A stretch of DNA of 64,000 bases from contig NW_026110573.1 in NCBI RefSeq assembly GCF_024679095.1, positions 186,001 to 250,000 on the forward strand, written 5' to 3'. Of this stretch, positions 49,523 to 60,579 are shown one piece after another. The position numbers were made by a program, and so were the translations under genes. The first letter of the stretch is position 1, and every line of letters starts with the position of its first letter. The notes beneath the pieces are model-generated. The model was not told where the DNA came from. It searched no databases and saw only the letters and a list, made by a program, of their open reading frames with translations. Source of the stretch: Eriocheir sinensis (Eukaryota; Arthropoda; Malacostraca; Decapoda; Varunidae).

Positions 49523-50072
49523 TCATTGTTTTCTAAGTGTTCGCTGTGGTATATGCTGTTCTTGCCCCTCTACTATTACTCTAACTAAATTATTGTAAGA
49601 CATTTCTACCTGGTTCTCCTGGCTCTCCAATCCGCAGTTCTGGCCCTCATGAATCCCTAAATTATCCCAGTTTACCCCTTCAAGATGTCTTCGAAGCCCC
49701 TCGTAGTTTGCTCTTCTAAAATCTGGCACTAACACTGGGTTTGGATCACGGGTTACCGCCCAGTCTAACCTAAAACGAACCGTTCTGTGGTCACTATTTC
49801 CTAACTCTCCGCCCACCTCCAACTCACGTAGCAAGTTCCCATTATTGGTTAGGACTAAGTCTAATATGTTATCTCCTCTGGTAGGCTCAGTAACTACCTG
49901 CTTAAGGAAATTATCTTGTATAACTTCAAGAAAGTCCTCGGCTTCCAGGTCACCCACTAGATCTTCCCAGTCTATATTCCTATAATTAAAGTCCCCCATT
50001 ACGCAGACATTTCTACTCATACTCGCCCTGCCAATCTCCTGTAGTAATATACTCGTGTCCTGCCTGTTAAGG
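49523..50072 (-). pseudogene. CR1-like ORF2 part 1: endonuclease C-terminal half
   Basis: The AP-endonuclease nicks target DNA to prime reverse transcription. Visible motifs are MGDFNYRNIDW, LDLVLTN and NSDHRTVRF, the conserved C-terminal half of the fold with catalytic D, N and H residues. The frame is open beyond the first methionine into QDTSILLQEIG, so the ATG at 50018-50020 is not a real start. The frame ends at 49523 because one base is missing in the KNNDPKWMTRG-coding stretch; the protein continues in the next frame. Confidence 0.85.
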
Positions 50073-51057
<985 letters not shown>

Positions 51058-51301
51058 CACTACTACTACTACTACTCAACTTTAATGTGTAGGGTCAGGT
51101 GCATTAGTAAAATTGTAAAGTGTTGGCGAGGAGCAATGGTAGTGGAAAAATAAACAATCATTCTATTATTACCGTAAAGGTAGAGTAAGCATATGTAAGT
51201 ATATGTCTGTGTGTAGGTATATGGGGGGAGACAAGAGTCAAAGTGGGGTCTACTACTATTGCTCTATTCATCACCACAAATAGCAACTAAGATACACTAG
51301 C

Positions 51302-51637
51302 ATGCATAATGGCACCGAAATGGAGCCCCCTCAATGTTGCATTTGTTCGTCTCGAAATCAAAACTGTGTTCAATGCTCGTGCGTAAGACGAGGCCAGCCC
51401 TGTGTAAACTGTAAGAGAGGTGGAGATTGTCGAAACCCAAACCCTCAACGGCAGGATGTGGAAAATGGGGAGCAACCACAAGTGGTGCTGGGTGGACAGG
51501 CCAATGAAGGCGCTGGAGATGATCAGGTGGAGGGGGGTGCAGGTGGCGAGAGACAAGGGCAAGGTGACCAGGGTGAGGACGCCTCGCGCGAGCTCCGCTT
51601 CTGGCAGAGGTGGACACTCGAGGAGACAGAGGAGTAG
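51302..51637 (+). pseudogene. Element ORF part 1: N-terminal Cys-rich domain
   Basis: Nine cysteines fall between residues 12 and 43 (CCIC, CVQCSC, CVNC and GDC groups), a compact pattern suggesting zinc binding, probably to recognise nucleic acid. A Q/G/E-rich linker follows. The frame ends at TAG 51635-51637. The next part continues in exactly the same frame, so only this stop codon separates them and the intact element probably encodes one protein. The start could be ATG 51302 or ATG 51320. Confidence 0.75.
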
Positions 51638-52466
51638 GTGCGAGACGCTTACAATCATGTGGTAACGTTTTCTTCCAATAACGTATTTGAGGCCCCGAGA
51701 TGTAACGCCACCAAAACCTTGATAGAGGAGAAAACCTACCTCATTAGAGCGTACAACAACTCCACGCAAATCGCCCCCTACGCTTTAAAGATTCTGGCCA
51801 TACTACCGCACCTCATATGCCAAAGGACTCACAAAAAGTCGAAACAATCTGAGGACGTGAAGGCGGTACAAAGAAGAATGGAGCTGTGGAGGAAAGGGGA
51901 CGTCCGGAAGCTACTTGACGAGGCTAAAACACTGCAGGAGAGACTAGGCAGACGTAACAGTCGCAAGAAGGACAGTAACGACAGGGCTAGAAACTTTGCT
52001 GACAAGATGAGACAAGGCAAAGTGGCCATGGCAACTAGATCACTGTCAATAGAAGATGAGGCAGCGGGAGTCCTTCCCATGACGGAAGAGACACGCCAGA
52101 TCCTCAAGGACAAGCATCCAGATGCTAGACCTGCACACCCAGAAATGAAGTTCCTTGGAGACTACACCCCACCGCATCGAGTTGTCTTCGACCATATTAG
52201 CGGTGACGTGATCTGGAAGCACGCCCTTCACACGCAGGGAGCGGCTGGACCATCAGGCTTGGATGCCAAGGGGTGGAAACACCTCAGTAAGAACATCTTT
52301 GGTAATCCAGCTGTGGATCTTCGCGACGCAATAGCCGCCCTAGCAAGAAAATTGGCGTCAGAGAATTGCCAACACCTCGAGCCTTTGATGGCCTGCCGGC
52401 TCATCCCGCTGGATAAAAAACCAGGCTGTCGCCCCATCGGGATAGGGGAGGTGCTCAGGAGGATCA
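51638..52466 (+). pseudogene. Element ORF part 2: pre-RT region and RT fingers
   Basis: Same frame as part 1. It carries a basic region (HKKSKQSEDVKAVQRRMELW), ARNFADKMRQGKVAMATRSL, AAGPSGLDAKGWK (RT motif 0-like), and ACRLIPLDKKPGCRPIGIGE (RT motifs 1-2). At about 52465 two bases are missing: the family reads VLRRIVGKAVM, here VLRRI followed by a frame change. The partial copy at 54756-55556 keeps VLRRIVGK, which supports the deletion. The reading beyond 52466 in this frame is spurious. Confidence 0.85.
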
Positions 52467-54482
52467 GGCAAGGCTGTCATGGAGGTGGTGAAGGACGACG
52501 TGAGGAAGGCGGTGGGAAACCTCCAAGTGTGTGCGGGTCAGCAGGCTGGATGTGAAGCGGCCATTCACGCTGTCAGGAGAATGTTCGAAGACCCAGAATG
52601 CGAGGCGGTGCTGATGGTGGACGCTGCTAATGCGTTCAACAACATCAATAGGGAGACAGCACTGCACAACATCAAAATCAAGTGCCCTATATTCGCCCAA
52701 TATATTGAAAATACATACAAGGAACCTGCCAGACTGTTCATCAGCAGTCATAATGACCAACGACTTGGAGACCCGGTGGCCATACAATCCTCAGAGGGCA
52801 CCACCCAAGGGGACCCAGTGGCCATGGCAATGTTTGCCCTGGGAATGATGAAGCTGCAGGACATCATCCGCCATGAAAACACCAACGTCAAACAGGTGGT
52901 GTATGCGGATGACCTCACCGGGGTAGGAAAGTCTGCAGACCTCAGGAAATGGTGGGACCTCGTCAATGAACATGGCCCTAAAATAGGGTACCATCCCAAC
53001 GCCACGAAGTCTGTGGTGATTGTAAAACCAGAGGCATACGATCGGGCCAAAACAGCATACCAGGGCAGTAACGTGAAACTGTCAGTGACTGGAGAAAGAC
53101 ACCTCGGGGCAGCCATTGGAACAGCTGAATACAAAACCGAATATGTGAAAACGGCTGTAAAGCGCTGGGAGTCCGAACTGCAGAGACTGAGCGAGATCGC
53201 CAAAACAGAACCGCAGGCAGCCTACGCAGCATTTACGTACGGTGTCAAGCATAAATGGAACTACCTCATGAGGACAGTTCCTGATGTTGCTCCGTTACTA
53301 GAACCTCTGGAAGATGCTATCAGAAACACCTTCATACCGGCGATAGCAAATGGGAGATGTCCCAGTGACCAGGAGAGAAGATTGCTGGAGTTGCCGCCAA
53401 GAATGGGTGGGCTCGGCATCACCAACCCGCAAAATCTGGCTGAGTCTGAATTCGGGAACTCAATCCGAATCACAGCCTCCTTGACCGGATATATTACCAA
53501 TCAAAATGAAAGGGGAGAAGACAACCCTCAAGATATTAGGTCACTAAGGAATGAAATCTCCAAAAACAGAGAAGGAAAACAGAGAGACACTCTGAGTGAC
53601 CTAATGAGAGAACTCCCAGAAGACACAAGGAGGAGGACAGATATTGCACAGGAAGTGGGCGCTTCAAACTGGCTAACCGCACTACCTATCAGGGCAAAAG
53701 GCTTCAACTTAAACAAAAAAGAATTTACTGATGCCCTTGCCCTCAGGTATGGCTGGCCAGTGGATGGGCTCCCAAACATGTGTAACTGTGGCTCACCCTT
53801 CAACCAAAATCATGCCATGACATGCAAGAGAGGAGGTTTCGTCTGCATGAGACATGATGAAGTAAGAGACGTAACAGCTCAAATGCTGAAAGAAGTCTGC
53901 CACGACGTGACTGTGCAACCCATGCTGCTCCCTCTGCAAGGCGAACACCTCGCCAGACGCACCGCTAATGTTTCGAACGAAGCACGAGTGGATGTTAGCG
54001 CCAGAGGGTTTTGGACTCGTGGACAAAGGGCATATTTTGACATAAGGATCTTTGATCCCATGGCCCATTGCCACAGAGACCTGACCCTTGATGCAGCCCA
54101 CAGAAGAAACGAACAAGAGAAGAACAGAGCATATGAAGAAAGAATACAGAATGTGGACCAGGGCTCCTTCACCCCGGTAGTATTCACGACGGCAGGAGGG
54201 ATGGGACCAAGGGCGCAGAGCTTCTACGCAAGACTCGCCGAAACACTGGCGGATAAGAAACAACAGCCAAGAAGCAGTGTGGTCGCCTGGATGAGATGCA
54301 GGCTGTCCTTCTCCCTCCTGAGGTCAGCCTTGGTCTGCCTGAGAGGAACCAGGTCACCTGCACCCAAAACCACCCGCATTGCTGACCTGGACTTTGAGGC
54401 GACGGTGGTTGATAGTCGTATCAACCACAAGCTCTGTTACCTTAAAAATAAAATGTTTAGTAAAGTTTGTAATATTAAATAA
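52467..54482 (+). pseudogene. Element ORF part 3: RT catalytic core, zinc motif and RLE-like domain
   Basis: Numbering from ATG 52479. Motif A MVDAANAFNNINR (catalytic D48), motif B SEGTTQGDPVAMAM (about 105-117), motif C VVYADD (141-145, DNA 52899-52913), then GERHLGAAIG (motif D/E region). After the thumb, C435-x-C437-x7-H445-x3-C449 forms a CCHC-type site, followed by RHDEVRDVTAQML, ARVDVSARGFW (D505) and YFDIRIFDP (D521, R523). The D-x15-DxR arrangement, close behind a CCHC motif, matches restriction-like endonucleases of R2-type elements, which cut the target. The C-terminus (VVAWMRCRLSFSLLRSALVC) is the part best kept in the degraded copies. Frame fully open for 667 codons, so decay is recent. 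Confidence 0.88.
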
Positions 54483-54614
54483 AGATGGTTGTCGGCCACA
54501 GTCATTGACGGGGTGGGGCCAATGAATTGCTTTGTGAAAGGATATGAGAAAATATACCGCTCACAACGCAACTCTAATAGATGGAGGCCCGTAGTAAAAA
54601 AAAAAAAAAAAAAA

Positions 54615-54617
<3 letters not shown>

Positions 54618-54673
<56 letters not shown>
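54618..54673 (+). repeat. (GTA)n after the poly-A tail
   Basis: Perfect GTA run starting directly after the 22-A tail. The minus-strand copies A and B have the same order (poly-A then TAG repeats on their own sense strand). Confidence 0.95.
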
Positions 54674-54755
54674 AGGGGGATCTAGATGTAATAGATGATA
54701 GGTGATTTAGTGTCAGGTAGTATTAGTAATATGGTTGGATGCCACAGTCATTAGC
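54674..54755 (+). mobile_element. 3' UTR-like piece of the same family
   Basis: GGATCTAGATGTAATAGATG and ATATGGTTGGATGCCACAG match the 3' UTR of copy A (complement of 2820-2920). No coding end precedes it and no poly-A follows; it runs straight into part of another copy. Confidence 0.7.
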
Positions 54756-55556
54756 GAACAGGAAATCTTTTTGAACCACCCAGATGTGGAGCCACGACAT
54801 TTATCATCAAAGAAATTGTCACCCTGTTAAATAACTACATCCAGAACACACCACTGGCGCCCCTATCCCTGAAAATTGTATTCACTCTCCCCCATCTCTT
54901 CCTCCAAAGAGCACACCCAAAGACCAAACAAGCCGAAAATATCGAGGCATTAAGATGGCGAGTTGCCTTGTGGCAAACTAACGAGTTAGGTGCCCTCCTT
55001 GGAGAAGCCAGAGCCATACAGGAGAGGCTCCCCGGAACCCAACAAAACAACACCTCCACAGAAGACAGGGCCCGGAAGTTTGCAGACAAAATGCGACAAG
55101 GCAACGTTGCGTCTGCAACACGAGCCTTGTCAGAAAATTCCACACGGGGTGTGCTTCCACTCACCAGGGACACGATCAATCAACTCAAGGAAAAACATCC
55201 TCCACCGAGTGACCTGAAGGGACTGAGACTGGCAGGATGTCACCAACCACCGAATCCAGTTATATACGAAAGGAAAACAGGAGAGATGGTGTGGAAGAAG
55301 GCCTCAGACTCGTGGCAGCGCAGGCCCTCAGGACTTGATGCACGAAGATGGCGAAGCTTGCTGAGCAGCGCCAACTTTGGCAATGCAGCTGGTGACTTGC
55401 GCAACACCGTTGCAGCACTGGCAAGAAAACTCGCCTCCTCCAGCTGCCACTATGTGGACGTCCTGACGGCATGCCGCCTCATTCCCCTGGACAAGAGGCC
55501 GGGATGCAGGCCAATAGGAGTCGGAGAAGTCCTGCGGCGCATCGTAGGCAAATGAA
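54756..55556 (+). pseudogene. Partial second copy of the Cys-rich/RT/RLE element
   Basis: Open frame from about 54765 homologous to part 2 of the main copy: FEPPRCGATTF, IVFTLPHLFLQRAHPKTKQ, DRARKFADKMRQGNVASATR, RPSGLDARRWRSL, AALARKLASS, LTACRLIPLDKRPGCRPIGV and VLRRIVGK. Protein identity to the main copy looks roughly 50%, so it is another subfamily. It stops at TGA 55554-55556 just where the RT catalytic core should begin. After MAVVKEDVKMAA-like sequence it dissolves into (GAGGAC)n. Both the Cys-rich N-terminus and everything after RT motif 2 are missing. Confidence 0.85.
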
Positions 55557-55589
55557 TCATGGCTGTCGTCAAAGAAGATGTGAAAATGG

Positions 55590-55632
55590 CAGCACGGACG
55601 AGGACGAGGACGAGGACGAGGAGGAGGAAACA
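55590..55632 (+). repeat. (GAGGAC)n short tract
   Basis: GAGGACGAGGACGAGGACGA type hexamers mark the point where the partial element copy is lost. Confidence 0.85.
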
Positions 55633-55650
55633 AGGATCCATTGAAAGGCG

Positions 55651-56294
55651 GCCAAGATGAAGCCTATTGGCTCACTACGAGGCCGCCCTCTCCAGTACCG
55701 TGATCTGTTCGACAGTCACTTGGTGCCTCCAGTGTAGATCAAGCCAAGATGAAGCCTACTGGCTCATTACGAGGCCGCCCTCTCCAGTACTGTGATCTGT
55801 TCGACAGTCACTTGGTGCCTCCAGTGTAGATCAAGCCAAGATGAAGCCTACTGGCTCACTACGAGGCCGCCCTCTCCAGTACTGTGATCTGTTCGACAGT
55901 CACTTGGTGCCTCCAGTGTAGATCAAGCCAAGATGAAGCCTATTGGCTCATTACGAGGCCGCCCTCTCCAGTACTGTGATCTGTTCGACAGTCACTTGGT
56001 GCCTCCAGTGTAGATCAAGCCAAGATAAAGCCTATTGGCTCATTACGAGGCCGCCCTCTCCAGTACTGTGATCTGTTCGACAGTCACTTGGTGCCTCCAG
56101 AGCAGATCAAGCCAAGATGAAGCCTATTGGCTCATTAGGAGGCCGCCCTCTCCAGTACTGTGATCTGTTCGACAGTCACTTGGTGCCTCCAGAGCAGATC
56201 AAGCCAAGATAAAGCCTATTGGCTCATTACGAGGCCGCCCTCTCCAGTACTGTGATCTGTTCGACAGTCACTTGGTGCCTCCAGAGCAGATCAA
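55651..56294 (+). repeat. 92-bp minisatellite, 7 copies
   Basis: GCCAAGATGAAGCCTATTGG starts copies at 55651, 55743, 55835, 55927, 56019, 56111 and 56203: exactly 92 bases each. Copies differ at few sites (TATTGG/TACTGG, GTGTAG/GAGCAG). The last copy runs without a break into the LINE fragment on the minus strand. Confidence 0.97.
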
Positions 56295-56615
56295 AGCACT
56301 TCGGTGCGCACGTTCTGTTTACGCTTGATTCGCGAAGTAACAGTAGATGCGATTTTTCAAAGAAGTTGATGGTTTCTGAATTTAAGACTTCAGCAGGGAG
56401 GTTGTTCCATTGGCGTATGATTTGGTTTGAAAAGAAATGCCTAGCAATGTCTGTATTGCCTCGCTTCACTTGAATGGATAGACCGTTGTTAATAGTTTTT
56501 GAGATGGTTTGTAACAAAAAAAATGGAGTGGTCGACGTTACTGAAGTTCTTCAAATACTTATAGATTCATATTCTCGCGTAAGCGTCTCTTTCCCAGTGA
56601 AATTCGTTTATTCGG
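56295..56615 (-). pseudogene. C-terminal fragment of a CR1/jockey-type LINE ORF2
   Basis: Minus-strand translation gives IYKYLKNFSNVDHSIFF (about 56520-56570) and, one frame over, IARHFFSNQIIRQWNNLPAE then VLNSETINFFEK. The pattern F-x-N-R-I-x-x-x-WN-x-LP-x-x-V is the standard C-terminal motif of these reverse transcriptases. The frame break lies in the A/T run near 56513-56522. The frame continues past CFDLLWRHQVTVEQ into the first 92-bp repeat and stops inside it, so the repeat is or became the element's 3' end. No RT core is present. Confidence 0.75.
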
Positions 56616-56908
56616 TGGAGGAGGAGGAGGAAAATGCGGGCGTGAGGGATACCCAAGAAAGACATTTGAATAGTGAAATATCAGCATTCAAATGTACGTT
56701 ATGAGGGAGAGATTTTGCGACGGAGAGAGAGAGAGAGCCGCCCCGACACACCCCGCTGCTCGTGGCTTTACTCGGCGTGTTTCGAGGTGTCTTAGAAGCT
56801 TTGAAGAACTTGCTCGCCTTAAAGATTCCTCCGGCAGTTGAAATATTAGTCTAGACCTTTTTTGTGTGATTAGGATTTATATGGTAGTGCCGCTGCTGGT
56901 AGAAGAAA

Positions 56909-56990
<82 letters not shown>

Positions 56991-57079
56991 TGTAGTAGTA
57001 GTAGTAGTAGTAGTTGTAGTAGAAGTAGTAGTAGTAGTAATAGTAGTAGTAGTAGTAGTAATAGTAGTAGTAGTAGTAA

Positions 57080-57118
<39 letters not shown>
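56909..57118 (+). repeat. (TTA)n followed by (GTA)n
   Basis: Perfect TTA run at 56909-56990 then GTA repeats with several GAA/ATA interruptions to 57118. The compound structure suggests the GTA part arose by substitution from the TTA run or the reverse. Confidence 0.95.
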
Positions 57119-57355
57119 CAATATCATCCTCATTATCCTTTTTTTTTAATTATATTCATTAATGTTCCTTTTCTTTCAAAATATTATATTATTCCCCTTT
57201 CCCTCTCATCCTTTGCATCTGCTTGGCTTTTGTGTCTCCTTTTTCTTCTTCCTCCAGCTGTTTTTTTCTTTCACTTTGATCAATACTTATTTTCCTTTTC
57301 AAGTCTTTCTGCTTTTTGTGTGTCTTTTCGAATGCTCGCCCGCACACCCGAACGC

Positions 57356-57356
<1 letters not shown>

Positions 57357-57409
<53 letters not shown>
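57357..57409 (+). repeat. (GA)n microsatellite
   Basis: Perfect GA run of about 53 bases. Confidence 0.97.
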
Positions 57410-57412
<3 letters not shown>

Positions 57413-57467
57413 CCGGTTGAACTGATGGTTACTGCTAAGTCATAGTTAAACGTTACATCGATGTCAT

Positions 57468-58230
57468 TTTCTTTTTTACAGCAAAGGAAGCAGCTCAAGG
57501 GCAAAAAAAGTAATAATGAGACAAAAAATCCCGCTCAACACCCCTGATGAGTGAGAGGCGGTGCAACATGACGACGCCTATTACAGCCTCGCTACCAGTG
57601 CCTGTTTATGTTTTAGCGAAGTCTACCCCAAAGTTGCTCCTGCGAGTGCCGTAATCATCCACATTTGGCACCTAAGCCTGTTTTTGCCAGTTATATCTGC
57701 GTCTCAAACATCCTCTCCTAAAGTACCATAAAGGAAACCAAAAAAAAAGCTCGCTACTCGCTGCTCCTGTAAAGACTCAGAAGAGGTTTGCGAAAGAGCA
57801 GTTAGTTACGTGAGAAGAGGTGTCCTGATACCTTCCTCTTGAATGAGTTCAAACCGTAGGCAGGAGGAAATACAGATGAAGGAAGATCGTTCCAGAAATT
57901 ACCAGCGTGAGGGATAAAAGAGTGAAGATGCTCGTTAACTCTTGCATAAGGGCTTTGGACAGTATAGGGATGAGCATGAGTTGAAAGTCGTGTGCGGCGG
58001 GGCAGCATAAAAGGGGAAGGCATGCAGTTAACAAGTTCAGAAGAGCAGTCAGCGTGAAAATATCGATAGAAGATAGAAAGGGAGGCAACATGGCGGCGGC
58101 TTTTGAGAGGTAGAAGACTATCAGTAGGAGGAGGAGAGATGATGAGACGCAGAGCCTTAGACTCCACTGTATCCAGAAGAGTTGTATGAGTGGAGCCCCC
58201 CACACGTGAGATGCATACTCCATGCGAGGG
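57468..58230 (-). pseudogene. Jockey-superfamily-like LINE, 3' fragment (copy 1)
   Basis: The 3' terminus is a short A-run on the minus strand (plus 57471-57477). Minus-strand coding sequence covers the C-terminal RT region: GGSTHTTLLDTVESKALRLI, LSIFYRYFHADCSSELVNCM, HPYTVQSPYARVNEH and FIPHAGNFWNDLPSSVFPP, which is the WNxLPxxVFP end motif. Upstream of about 58230 the similarity to copies 2 and 3 stops abruptly, marking 5' truncation, although the frame runs on by chance to 58626. Confidence 0.82.
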
Positions 58231-58600
58231 TGGGAAGGTAATGGTGGGCTTAGCGACCGAACATGTACTGCGAGACCCAACTAAATGAAGGCGGAGAAGA
58301 TGATAAAAAGATGGAAAGGTAATATGATGAATGATAAGCAAGACGAAAAGGAAATGGCGGGTGCAGCGACAAAACATGTACTGGTGCTGGACGTAGTTTA
58401 ATGAAGGCGGGTGTAGATGACAAAGTTTAATAAGATGGGAAGATGGTAGTAGATGCGGCAACATGATAATAACTGCAGGAAGTAAAGGAGACACCTCAAG
58501 GTAAAGAAAATTAGACAAAAATAAAAGTCTTGACATAGAAATATCACGGTCGCCACTCTGTTGCTTCGCTTGTCCTGAAATCATCCACACGAGTGGACTC
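58231..58600. repeat. Two diverged copies of an about 110-bp unit
   Basis: The phrases GGCGGGTGCAGCGACAAAACATGTACTGG (in part) and TAATGAAGGCGG recur at about 58245-58320 and 58352-58440 in similar order. No coding support. It lies at the truncation point of copy 1. Confidence 0.5.
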
Positions 58601-59040
58601 ACCCGCCCAGGACGAAAAATGAGCAAAGTTCAGAGAGCATGAAAAGTAGGAAAGGAAAAGAGGTCACCGCCAGAGTTGAGCTCTCTGTCTTTTTGGTCAC
58701 CAAATAAGATGCAGAAATACAGAAAAAATAGACAAAAAATAGATAAACAGATGAATAGGAAACAGAAGCAACGATATAAGATTGAAGACAAAAGATGTTT
58801 GCAGAGTTGATACACTGAAAACACTGGAAATACATAAAAACACAGATTAATAAAAGACAAAGATGTCTCCTTAATGTCAGCAAATAACTTCAAAACTCCT
58901 CGCCGCCCAGCCTCGTCCAGACTGGCGGGACAGCTCGGCAAGGAGTCACTGGGCGGCGCCTGTCGCGGGGACGTTAGGCGGCCGATTAGTGTTGAGGTTT
59001 AGGAGCCACGGCGCCGCGGGCCGAGGCGTTACCTGCCGGT
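58601..59040. other. Unassigned stretch
   Basis: AT-rich to about 58890, then GC-rich to 59030. A minus-strand frame of 103 codons (58630-58941) has an unlikely F/C/Y/L-rich composition and no recognised motif. Confidence 0.45.
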
Positions 59041-59570
59041 TTTGATTCACCTGACTCAATTACCTGGCATTCCTTACCTGCCCAACGTGTCTCATTTACC
59101 TTTCTTATTTATCTTTTATTTCGAACTGTCTTACCTGTCATTCACCTGCCATATTACCTTTCATCTACCTGCCTTTTCTTACCTGCCCAACGTGTCTCAT
59201 TTACCTTTCTTATTTATCTTTTATTTCGAACTGTCCTACCTGTCATTCACCTGTCATATTACCTTTCATTTACCTGCTTTTTCTTACCTGCCCAACGTGT
59301 CTTGCCTCATTCACCCGCCTTATTTACCTTTTCCAACGTGCCTCTCTTCCCTATGCTTACCTGTCTCATTGACCTGCCTCATTACCTGTCCTTTTCTAAC
59401 TACCTTATCTGCCTGTCTCCCGTCTTTTGTCCCACCTGCCCGATTACGTACCCTACATAGCTGCCCTGCCTGTCTCCTTCACCAACCTTATTACCTGCTC
59501 TTTTCTAATTACCTTACCTGTTTTCACATGTATAATTTACCTGGTCTGGTGCCTCAGCTACCTGGAAGGG
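59041..59570 (+). repeat. 105-bp TTACCTG-rich minisatellite
   Basis: TTACCTGCCCAACGTGTCTC begins at 59074, 59179 and 59284 (period 105). Further imperfect TTACCTG and CCTGCC phrases continue to about 59560. Confidence 0.88.
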
Positions 59571-59769
59571 TTGAAAACTTGCCTGCCTAACATGTTCTTA
59601 TTCTTATTACTGATTACCGATCGACCATGTGTTCTAATTACCAGTCAGAGCCGAAAGTCAAGCCTTCCTAACGTAACTAAACTTAAAAATGAGAACTTAA
59701 CTTGTGTTCGGTAAAAGTAGGAATTCATCATCAGGAATATATTATAAACAAATACATCATGGCCTCATC

Positions 59770-60472
59770 TTTTTTTTTATATCAAAGGATGCGGCTCAAG
59801 GGCAACAAAAAGAGTACAAAAAGAAGCCCGCTACTCGCTACTCCCACAAAATTAAAAAGTAAAGAGTAGTCAAAAGAAAGGTCAATTTCGGGTGGAGAGG
59901 TGACTTGATACACTCTTTTTGAAAGAGGTCAAGTCATAGGCAGGAGGAAATACAGACGAAGGAAGACTGTTCCAGAGTTTACCAATGAAGGAGATGAAAG
60001 AGTGAAGATGCTAGTTAACTCTTGCATAAGGGGTTTGAACAGTATAGGGATGAGCATGAGTAGAAAGTTGTATGCAACGGGGCAGCGGGAGGGGTTGAGG
60101 CATGCAGTTAGCAGGTTCAGAAGAGCAGTCAGCATGAACATATCGATAGAAGATAGAAACAGAAGCAGCATGGCGGCGGAATTTAAGAGGTAGAAGGCTG
60201 TCAGTAAGAGGAGGAGAGCTGATGAGACGAAGAGCCTTTGACTCCACCCTGTCCAGAAGAGCTGTGTGAGTGGAGCCCCCCCCCCCCCACCTACACGTGA
60301 GATGCATACTCCATACGAGGGCGGACAAGGCCCCTTTATAAGGGTAGCAACTGTGCGGGGGAGAAGAACTGGCGGAGGCTATACAGAACGCCCAAACTCG
60401 AGGAAGCTGATTTAGCAAGAGAGGAGATGTGAAGTTTCCAGTTGAGATTTTGAGCTAAGGATAGACCAAGGA
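59770..60472 (-). pseudogene. Jockey-superfamily-like LINE, 3' part of an interrupted copy (copy 2)
   Basis: The 3' end is poly-A on the minus strand (plus 59770-59778) preceded by GAGCCGCATCCTTTGATAT. Coding pieces include GGGSTHTALLDRVESKALRL, LSTHAHPYTVQTPYARVN and INSGTVFL-type shifted frames for the WNxLPxxVFPP motif. Homology with copy 3 ends at 60472, exactly where copy 3's own poly-A begins. The matching continuation resumes at 63793. It is therefore the downstream half of an element split by copy 3. Confidence 0.85.
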
Positions 60473-60579
60473 TTTTTTTTTTTTATAACTAAGGAGACAG
60501 TTTAAGGACGTAAAGAAAAATACAAAAAAAAGACCGCTATTCACTGCTTCAGAATAGAGATCAAAGGAATGTCCAAAAG

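Larger units (their letters stand above)
47538..50072 (-). mobile_element. CR1-like non-LTR retrotransposon, 5'-truncated
   Basis: A 2.5-kb minus-strand element with an AP-endonuclease C-terminal part, a full reverse transcriptase and a 3' UTR. The 3' end is two copies of an octamer (ATGTTCTT, seen as AAGAACATAAGAAC on the plus strand at 47538-47554); short octamer tails are a hallmark of CR1. The RT active site is FADDTK, also CR1-like. The 5' end stops at 50072 against a (GTA)n tract, so the endonuclease N-terminus and any ORF1 are missing. Two lesions break the ORF (near 49515 and 48515). Nearby elements are unrelated families. Confidence 0.88.
51302..54617 (+). mobile_element. Nearly complete Cys-rich/RT/RLE-type non-LTR retrotransposon
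   Basis: About 3.3 kb: an N-terminal Cys-rich domain, a reverse transcriptase (YADD), a CxC...HxxxC zinc-binding motif and a C-terminal D...DxR site like PD-(D/E)XK restriction-like endonucleases, all apparently in one original ORF. AATAAA at 54478-54483 overlaps the stop codon. A 22-A tail at 54596-54617 is followed by (GTA)n. There is no AP-endonuclease. The layout is like single-ORF RLE elements (R2/NeSL-type) but the RT reads as a different, widespread group that I cannot place firmly. One in-frame stop and one 2-bp deletion inactivate this copy. Related fragments lie at 54756-55556, 2740-3640 and 3955-4875. Confidence 0.85.

Noticed and set aside
58630..58941. 103-codon minus-strand ORF
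   Set aside because: Aromatic/Cys-rich composition typical of AT-rich noncoding DNA; no homologous motif.
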